From contig JBBQXF010000169.1 of assembly GCA_038209965.1 (NCBI GenBank), forward strand, positions 1-7,008: 7,008 bases of DNA, in the 5' to 3' direction. A program made the translations under genes and the position numbers. The DNA is from JALONO01 sp038209965. Its GTDB lineage: Bacteria; Bacteroidota; Bacteroidia; Cytophagales; Thermoflexibacteraceae. Shown piece by piece: positions 1 to 4,641 of the stretch (the stretch's first letter is position 1; every line of letters begins with the position of its first letter). The notes under the pieces were generated by a model that ran no database searches, was not told the DNA's origin, and saw only the letters and a list, made by a program, of their open reading frames with translations.

Positions 1-237
1 AACGGGTACGCAAATTAACTTAAATTACTGATAATCAAATAATTATAGAAATAAGTAATTTATTTAAAATCAAGCCAATTATTCATAACTAATTTATTTT
101 CAATTAGTTATGAATAATTAGAGCACCTAAACAGTTACAAAAATTGAATATCGAATGAGTGCGTTTTTAAAAATATCCACAACGGCCCATTTTCGGCCTG
201 TCTGACCCAATGATGATCCATTTTAACTTTTTGTCCC
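1..237. other. A/T-rich non-coding region upstream of moaC
   Basis: No credible gene is seen here. The first 130 bases are very A/T-rich and hold the inverted repeat at 77-119. All three forward frames stop within the first 30 bases, so at most a few codons of an upstream gene's end could be present (for example five codons ending at TAA 16-18), which cannot be shown. Bases 135-240 are less A/T-rich. On the minus strand they read open in a frame that also runs under moaC, but the product is unrecognised and is treated as a shadow. No Shine-Dalgarno-like or convincing Bacteroidota-type promoter (TTG, then TAnnTTTG) was found directly before moaC. Confidence 0.6.
77..119. repeat. Perfect 18-bp A/T-rich inverted repeat
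   Basis: The left arm at 77-94 (AATTATTCATAACTAATT) is the exact reverse complement of the right arm at 102-119, with a 7-base spacer (95-101). All 18 positions pair, and the match stops at both ends (C76/A120 outside, T95/C101 inside). As RNA it would form a long but A/U-only hairpin. It sits about 120 bases upstream of moaC in A/T-rich DNA. It could be a bidirectional terminator for a gene left of the window, a cruciform or protein-binding site, or part of a small mobile repeat. There is no separate T-tract after the right arm, so a standard terminator call is not secure. The repeat is certain; its role is unknown. Confidence 0.85.
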
Positions 238-732
238 TTGTCCTTTAGCCATTTAGACGAACAACTCAACCCTGCAATGGTGGATGTTGGCCCGAAAGCC
301 GCCACCAAGCGCATGGCCCGTGCCCGTGCTTGTGTGCAGGTCAGCGCAGAAATCCTGGCCAATTTGGTGGAAGGTGAGATTCAAAGCCCCAAGGGAGCGG
401 TTTTTCAAACTGCCATCATTGCGGGCATAATGGCCGCCAAAAAGACCGGTGATCTGATCCCACTTTGTCACTCTTTGGGGATGGATCATTGCCACATCCA
501 GATCTGGGTCAATGCCCAACAAGAGATCCAGATTGAATGTACCGCTAGCCTGGTGGCCAAAACAGGCGTGGAAATGGAAGCGCTCACTGGGGCGGCCGTT
601 GCCGCCCTCACGGTTTATGACATGTGTAAAGCTTTTTCACACGATATTGTCATACGTGAGGTAAAATTGATGGAAAAAAGGGGGGGCAAACTCGATTTTG
701 TTCGCCCAGCAGCAAATGATGCCCATGAGTGA
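238..732 (+). CDS. moaC: Cyclic pyranopterin monophosphate synthase MoaC
   Basis: A cytosolic enzyme of molybdenum-cofactor biosynthesis. It converts the cyclic GTP derivative made by MoaA (3',8-cyclo-7,8-dihydro-GTP) into cyclic pyranopterin monophosphate; known MoaC proteins are hexamers. The 164-aa product matches the usual length of about 160 and is collinear with E. coli MoaC: MVDV at 14-17, the KGAVFQTAIIAGI block with Lys52, DLIPLCHSL at 72-80 with His78, TGVEMEALT at 109-117, and YDMCKA at 127-132 with the catalytic-type Asp128 and Lys131. The Pro of the common CHPL motif is Ser79 here. The TTG start is chosen because the frame is closed by TGA at 214-216, the first ATG (277) would remove the conserved SFSHLDE-type N-terminus, and codons 2-13 align with family members. 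No Shine-Dalgarno is visible. No partner moa/moe genes lie in the window. Function is near certain; the start is probable. Confidence 0.96.
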   Translation: MSFSHLDEQLNPAMVDVGPKAATKRMARARACVQVSAEILANLVEGEIQSPKGAVFQTAIIAGIMAAKKTGDLIPLCHSLGMDHCHIQIWVNAQQEIQIECTASLVAKTGVEMEALTGAAVAALTVYDMCKAFSHDIVIREVKLMEKRGGKLDFVRPAANDAHE

Positions 733-787
733 GCCATTGAAATTACTTTGGGGATTGGCAAAACGAGTTACTCCCGCTTTTTATTGA
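725..787 (+). CDS. Short ORF overlapping the moaC stop (possible truncated gene start)
   Basis: An ATG at 725 inside the last codons of moaC (ATGAGTGA overlap) opens a 20-codon reading frame, MSEPLKLLWG followed by LAKRVTPAFY, ending at TGA 785-787. The overlap is the kind seen between translationally coupled genes, and the first residues read like the start of a normal protein. However, it ends after 20 residues and nothing recognisable continues in other frames. It could be the remnant of a gene once downstream of moaC, a tiny coupled peptide, or chance. I do not recognise it. Confidence 0.15.
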   Translation: MSEPLKLLWGLAKRVTPAFY

Positions 788-841
788 GCGGCATTCAGCT
801 AACTTGAAATAGTACAATAATATATTTCCTTAATTTTATTC

Positions 842-880
842 CGGTGGTGCACCGTAATTTTTTAATTTAATTTTTTTTTT
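842..880 (+). terminator. Possible rho-independent terminator after moaC
   Basis: A short G/C-rich hairpin, CGGTG (842-846) pairing with CACCG (850-854) around a 3-base loop, is followed at once by a T-rich stretch (855-880) that includes six and then ten consecutive T's. This order fits a factor-independent terminator on the + strand about 110 bases after the moaC stop. The stem is only 5 bp, which is short for the class, so the call is moderate. Confidence 0.4.
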
Positions 881-893
881 ACTCTTAAAGTTA

Positions 894-1070
894 ATGACTA
901 ATCTTGTGGGAGGCTTAACAATATACACCCCGAGGCAGTTTATCAAAAATGAAGTGCCCGGTACTACTCCGCGAGCCAAACTCACTTTACAAGTTTTCAC
1001 ATTGTTAGGGAGTGTATCAAATATTAGCACACTTTTTGACGTTAAAGCTATTAATTGGGCGGTTTGTTAA
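894..1070 (+). CDS. Unrecognised 58-aa ORF, doubtful
   Basis: An ATG-to-TAA frame of 58 codons (MTNLVGGLTI at the start, KAINWAVC at the end). It begins 14 bases after the T10 tract that follows the hairpin at 842-854 and ends 69 bases before the likely kinase start. No Shine-Dalgarno is seen, and the product has no signal peptide, membrane helix or motif that I know. Base composition is less extreme than the flanking A/T-rich DNA, which is why it is listed. A minus-strand frame of 64 codons covers most of the same bases, so open frames here may be chance. It could also be a decayed fragment of a larger gene. Confidence 0.15.
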   Translation: MTNLVGGLTIYTPRQFIKNEVPGTTPRAKLTLQVFTLLGSVSNISTLFDVKAINWAVC

Positions 1071-1139
1071 AGAAAAATGTTGAAAAAGTGACCGACCAAT
1101 TATCGTAATATCTCTTGACAGTACTTGTTCTTATCGATA

Positions 1140-3458
1140 ATGACCAAAATGCTCAGGATACTTGCCTGCTTACTGCCCTTCCTCTTTGTGCCGGAGGTTT
1201 TAACGCTGGCACAATCTAGTGGTAAGGACACTTACAAAGTAAAAGTGACCGATGAGGCAGGAGCGGTGCTCCAATCCCGTTACTCCTTTTCATTTAACGG
1301 TGGCAAACCACTCAGCATTGATCTAAGCAAATATCTGACGGCGCAAGTTTCCTTGCCCACTGGTTTGGGTGAGGTAGAGGTGATGTTGCTGAATGATGTG
1401 AGCGCCGGGGATCGGAACTTGAGCTATGAAGTCAAAACGAACAAGGTAACGGTAGAAGCTGACAGAGTGATCAATATTGTGGTGATCCCGGCGTTAAAGA
1501 TATCTTTTTCTCTGATCCCCGAACAGGGCAATATTGGCCAGTTGCGCGATGGTCTATTTTATCTAAGCTATCAAGGGGCTGAAAGGGCCGGCAGGTTGGA
1601 TGTTGACAAGGCCAAAGTGCTGTTTAGGGTTCCGCTCTCTTGGAAGGAAGATTTTGCTTCTGCCAGTGCCAAGTTTGTGCAAAACGCTAAGACATACGGG
1701 GTCAAAGTGGAGCCGAGCGTTTATGGGGGCACGCTGTTTCTCCAAAACGGGACTGTTCGCCGCATTATTATCACCAGCGACGATCAGCAGATGTTGAAAA
1801 ATATCGCGGTGTTCGTCGTCAATAAATTAAAGTTCAAGAATCCCGGGCTTGACGAAAACGGGGCCATCGTTTTACAAGAAAAAAGTATCAATTTCACAGC
1901 CCAAGAAGCCGCTACTTTTGAAGCACCCAACGGCTATTTGGTCGAACGGCCCAGCAAACCCACCGAGAACCGGGAGGAGCGAATATTGGAATACCGGGTA
2001 AGGTTGTCCCGGCCGATTGCTAAGTCTCCGGCTTCAAGTGTTCGGAATGCGGGCAGTGCCACCGACCCCAAACGTTTGGCCAGCAAAGAGGAGGACAAAA
2101 TTGCTTCGTTGGCGGTGGACACCAAAATAGGCGAAGACGTTAAACCGAAGTTATTGACAAACAATGTGGTGGTACGCTCCAATGCCAACGGTCAGCAATT
2201 GGAGGCACAACTGAAAGACATTGATTTGTTCAACCAAGAAATCAAAAAAAGGTTGTCGGCCATCCGCGTCGTAGTGAACAACGACAAGGAAATTGCCCCG
2301 GCCCAGAAGGAAAATTTATTGAGTAAAATAGCCGAGCTGGAGAAAGCCACCATCTCGACGGACAGTGTTTACAAGGAGGCAATTTCTCTGGCCCGCGAAA
2401 TAGTCAACCAGTTGCGGAATCTGCTGGCCAACGGTAATCCGGCCATTCAAGATTCTATTGCCGTATTGGCCGAACAAATAGAACGGTTGGAGATGGAAAA
2501 GCAGGTGGTGGTTCGCGAGAAAGCCGAAGCTGAAGTTGATTTTAGGCGCAACCTGTTGGCCGCGACTGTGATTGGGGCATTGTTTCTCGTCTTTGGGGTG
2601 GGTTCATATATCGCGGCCCGCCGGATTGGCCTGCAAAAAGATGAAATCACCAAGCAAAACAGTGACATCCTCCATAAAAATGAAGAGATAACTCGGCAAA
2701 ACGAACAGTTGCTAGCCCAACAGATTGAAATCTCGCGCAAGAATCAATTTCTGTTGGAGATGAACAATGAAAAAAATAGTTTGATGGACATCGTAGCCCA
2801 CGATCTCAAAGCCCCACTCAATAAGATGGTTGGGGTAACGCAGTTGCTTCCCGTAGTAGGCGATCTCAATGATGAGCAACGAATGTTTGTGGATATTATC
2901 CGGCGATCTGCCGTGGAGGGCACGAGGTTTATCAATGATCTGCTGGATGTCAATGCCATCGAGCAAGGACTGGTTAAGCCCTTGGCCGCCAATGAAATAG
3001 GCTTGGCCATTTTTGTGCCCGAAATACTCAAAAGTTTTCAGCAGGAAGCCTCAGCCAAAAATACCAGGATCCATTTTCAAAACAAAACCGAGCAAGGGCT
3101 GGCCATCACTGATCAACAGTACTTGCGGCGGATTGTGGACAACTTAGTATCGAACGCCCTCAAATTTTCTAATCCTGGTTCCAACATCTATGTCAAATTG
3201 GCGGAAACGCCCGATCAATTTCGGATTGCCATCAAAGACGAAGGTCCGGGCATCTCCGAAGAAGACCAGAAGAAATTGTTCAAGAAATTCCAACGGTTGA
3301 CCGCTAGACCTACTGCCGGCGAAAGCTCTACGGGAATCGGTCTTTCCATTGTTAAAGTGTTGGTAGAGCGTTTGCACGGTGATATCAAAGTCAACAGCGT
3401 TGCGGGCAAAGGGACAGAATTTGCTGTGTCGTTACCCAAAAACATCCCCATTGCTTAG
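1140..3458 (+). CDS. Membrane-anchored sensor histidine kinase with novel extracytoplasmic region
   Basis: A two-component sensor kinase that would autophosphorylate on His and pass phosphate to an unidentified response regulator. I chose ATG 1140 (772 aa) over the in-frame TTG 1125 because it gives a clean signal peptide: MTK, a hydrophobic core at about 5-23, and likely cleavage after Ala24. Residues 25-340 are exported and probably beta-rich, of no family I recognise, ending in a low-complexity linker. About 350-470 is a Glu/Lys-rich coiled coil, 471-493 a membrane helix, and 495-550 a second coiled coil rich in Asn/Gln/Glu. The core is complete: H-box AHDLKAPLN with His554, N-box DNLVSNALKFS at 667-677, G1 DEGPGIS from Asp700, an F-box, and G2 GIGLS from Gly732. 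The coiled coil before the membrane helix recalls Bacteroidota kinases with TPR sensors, but no TPR motif is evident. No response regulator is adjacent. Confidence 0.93.
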   Translation: MTKMLRILACLLPFLFVPEVLTLAQSSGKDTYKVKVTDEAGAVLQSRYSFSFNGGKPLSIDLSKYLTAQVSLPTGLGEVEVMLLNDVSAGDRNLSYEVKTNKVTVEADRVINIVVIPALKISFSLIPEQGNIGQLRDGLFYLSYQGAERAGRLDVDKAKVLFRVPLSWKEDFASASAKFVQNAKTYGVKVEPSVYGGTLFLQNGTVRRIIITSDDQQMLKNIAVFVVNKLKFKNPGLDENGAIVLQEKSINFTAQEAATFEAPNGYLVERPSKPTENREERILEYRVRLSRPIAKSPASSVRNAGSATDPKRLASKEEDKIASLAVDTKIGEDVKPKLLTNNVVVRSNANGQQLEAQLKDIDLFNQEIKKRLSAIRVVVNNDKEIAPAQKENLLSKIAELEKATISTDSVYKEAISLAREIVNQLRNLLANGNPAIQDSIAVLAEQIERLEMEKQVVVREKAEAEVDFRRNLLAATVIGALFLVFGVGSYIAARRIGLQKDEITKQNSDILHKNEEITRQNEQLLAQQIEISRKNQFLLEMNNEKNSLMDIVAHDLKAPLNKMVGVTQLLPVVGDLNDEQRMFVDIIRRSAVEGTRFINDLLDVNAIEQGLVKPLAANEIGLAIFVPEILKSFQQEASAKNTRIHFQNKTEQGLAITDQQYLRRIVDNLVSNALKFSNPGSNIYVKLAETPDQFRIAIKDEGPGISEEDQKKLFKKFQRLTARPTAGESSTGIGLSIVKVLVERLHGDIKVNSVAGKGTEFAVSLPKNIPIA

Positions 3459-3527
3459 TTGGCGGGCAAGAAACTGGCGAGTCGATAGGATTTTGGGCCT
3501 AAATTGCAGGCAAATCAATGATCTGCA

Positions 3528-4541
3528 ATGCCGCTTTTTGAAGTTCGCTCCATATATAAACAATACCCTCTTCAGCTTTTGCCGGCGGTCGGGGGTATTT
3601 CGTTTTCAGTCGATCAAGGCGAAATATTGGCGATAGTGGGGGAGAGCGGGGCTGGCAAGACCACCCTTTTGCGGTTGTTGGCTGGACTGGAAGAGCCAGA
3701 TGCCGGCACCGTTTGGCTCAATGGGCAGTTGGTGCGCGGCCCAGCTTTCCAGTTGGTGGCTGGCCACCCGGACATCGCCCTGTCGCACCAGCACCAGGGG
3801 CTTTCACCAACCATGAATGTATTTGACAACCTTACCCTTTCCTTATTGCATTTGCCGAAAGAAAGCCAAGCAAGGCGAGTGGACAAAATTTTGGCATGGT
3901 GCCGTTTGCACGAGATCAAGCACAAATTTCCCCGGGAGTTATCGGGGGGGGAGCGGCAACGGGTGGGCGTGGCCCGTGCGCTGATCCAGCAGCCCAAGGT
4001 ACTACTGCTCGATGAGCCCTTTAGCCATTTGGATGTAGCTTTGCGCCGCCAATTGCGCGACGATTTGTTGCAGATCGTGGCCCAGAGCAACATTACACTG
4101 ATCTTGGTCACCCATGATCCCGCCGATGCGCTGGCCGTGAGTGACCGGGTGGCCGTCATGCAAGCGGGCCAATTGCGGCAGCTTGCTACCCCCCGCCAAG
4201 TCTATGCGGCCCCAGTTTCACCCTACGCGGCTTTTTTGTTTGGGGAAACCAATATTGTACCGGCCCTTGAACTGGCCAAAGTAATGGCGTTGCCTGCTCA
4301 TGTTCCGCCGCAGGCCTTGTTGTGCATCAGGCCCGAGCAGATCGTGGTCTGCCCGGCCAAGCAGGCCCAGTTTTGGGGCGAGGTGCGCCAAACCACTTTT
4401 CTGGGCGCTCACCTGGCCATTGCGGTGCAGGTCAGCGGCGCTGAAATTGCCTTGCGCCTGCTGGTTTCGTCTCAGCACGAACCCGCCCGCACATTGGCAT
4501 TACGGATTGACCAAAAAATGTGGCACTATTTCTTGCCCTGA
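3528..4541 (+). CDS. ABC transporter ATP-binding protein, PotA/FbpC/MalK type
   Basis: The cytosolic ATPase subunit of an ABC transporter, normally driving import by a membrane permease. All nucleotide-binding motifs are intact in the 337-aa product: Walker A GESGAGKTT (38-46, Lys44), Q-loop Gln88, signature LSGGERQ (138-144), Walker B VLLLDEP with Asp162 and Glu163, D-loop SHLD (166-169) and switch His196. After the ATPase domain, a GETNIV segment (239-244) and an IRPEQ motif (267-271) indicate the C-terminal TOBE-like regulatory region found in polyamine, iron, sulfate, molybdate and sugar importers. The substrate cannot be read from the sequence. ATG 3528 is used because the ABC fold begins immediately (FEVRSIYKQY). 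It lies 69 bases after the kinase stop, with no permease or binding-protein gene in the window. A run of eight G's (3944-3951) encodes part of the signature motif, and the frame is intact. Confidence 0.93.
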   Translation: MPLFEVRSIYKQYPLQLLPAVGGISFSVDQGEILAIVGESGAGKTTLLRLLAGLEEPDAGTVWLNGQLVRGPAFQLVAGHPDIALSHQHQGLSPTMNVFDNLTLSLLHLPKESQARRVDKILAWCRLHEIKHKFPRELSGGERQRVGVARALIQQPKVLLLDEPFSHLDVALRRQLRDDLLQIVAQSNITLILVTHDPADALAVSDRVAVMQAGQLRQLATPRQVYAAPVSPYAAFLFGETNIVPALELAKVMALPAHVPPQALLCIRPEQIVVCPAKQAQFWGEVRQTTFLGAHLAIAVQVSGAEIALRLLVSSQHEPARTLALRIDQKMWHYFLP

Positions 4542-4641
4542 TTGCTCCACACCGCCCTTCTGGTAGGAAAATTGTTTATTTTTATGGACGCTAAAGAGGG
4601 TATTGGCCCCGCCCGACTTTCTTGGCTAATTGAAAGCAATA

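Larger units (their letters stand above)
733..1139. other. Intergenic region between moaC and the sensor kinase
   Basis: About 400 bases without a secure gene. It contains a short ORF overlapping the moaC end, a weak hairpin at 774-791 (CCGCT/AGCGG) with no T-tract, a stronger hairpin plus T-rich stretch at 842-880, and a 58-codon ORF at 894-1070. Bases 1071-1139 must hold the promoter and translation start of the kinase unless it is read through from upstream. A TTGACA occurs at 1115-1120 but lies too close to the likely start to be trusted. A minus-strand ORF (836-1030) covers the same bases as the 58-codon ORF and is not recognised. Confidence 0.6.

Noticed and set aside
774..791. CCGCT/AGCGG hairpin after moaC as a terminator
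   Set aside because: The stem is 5 bp and no T-tract follows on either strand; the hairpin at 842-854 is a better candidate.
836..1030. Minus-strand 64-codon ORF in the moaC-kinase gap
   Set aside because: It ends in a Lys-rich stretch produced by the poly-T tract, has no recognisable motif, and overlaps an equally open + strand frame.
1115..1141. TTGACA (1115-1120) with GATAAT (1136-1141) as a promoter
   Set aside because: The spacing is only 15 bases, the second box overlaps the likely ATG at 1140, and Bacteroidota use a different consensus.
3614..4159. Long minus-strand ORF (181 codons) opposite the ABC ATPase
   Set aside because: The + strand frame carries every ABC motif; the minus product is Ser/Arg/Thr-rich shadow sequence without known features.
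238..4541. Molybdenum link: moaC with the ABC ATPase as a molybdate importer (ModC)
   Set aside because: The two genes are 2.8 kb apart with a kinase and a likely terminator between them, no modA or modB is present, and the ATPase motifs do not specify the substrate.
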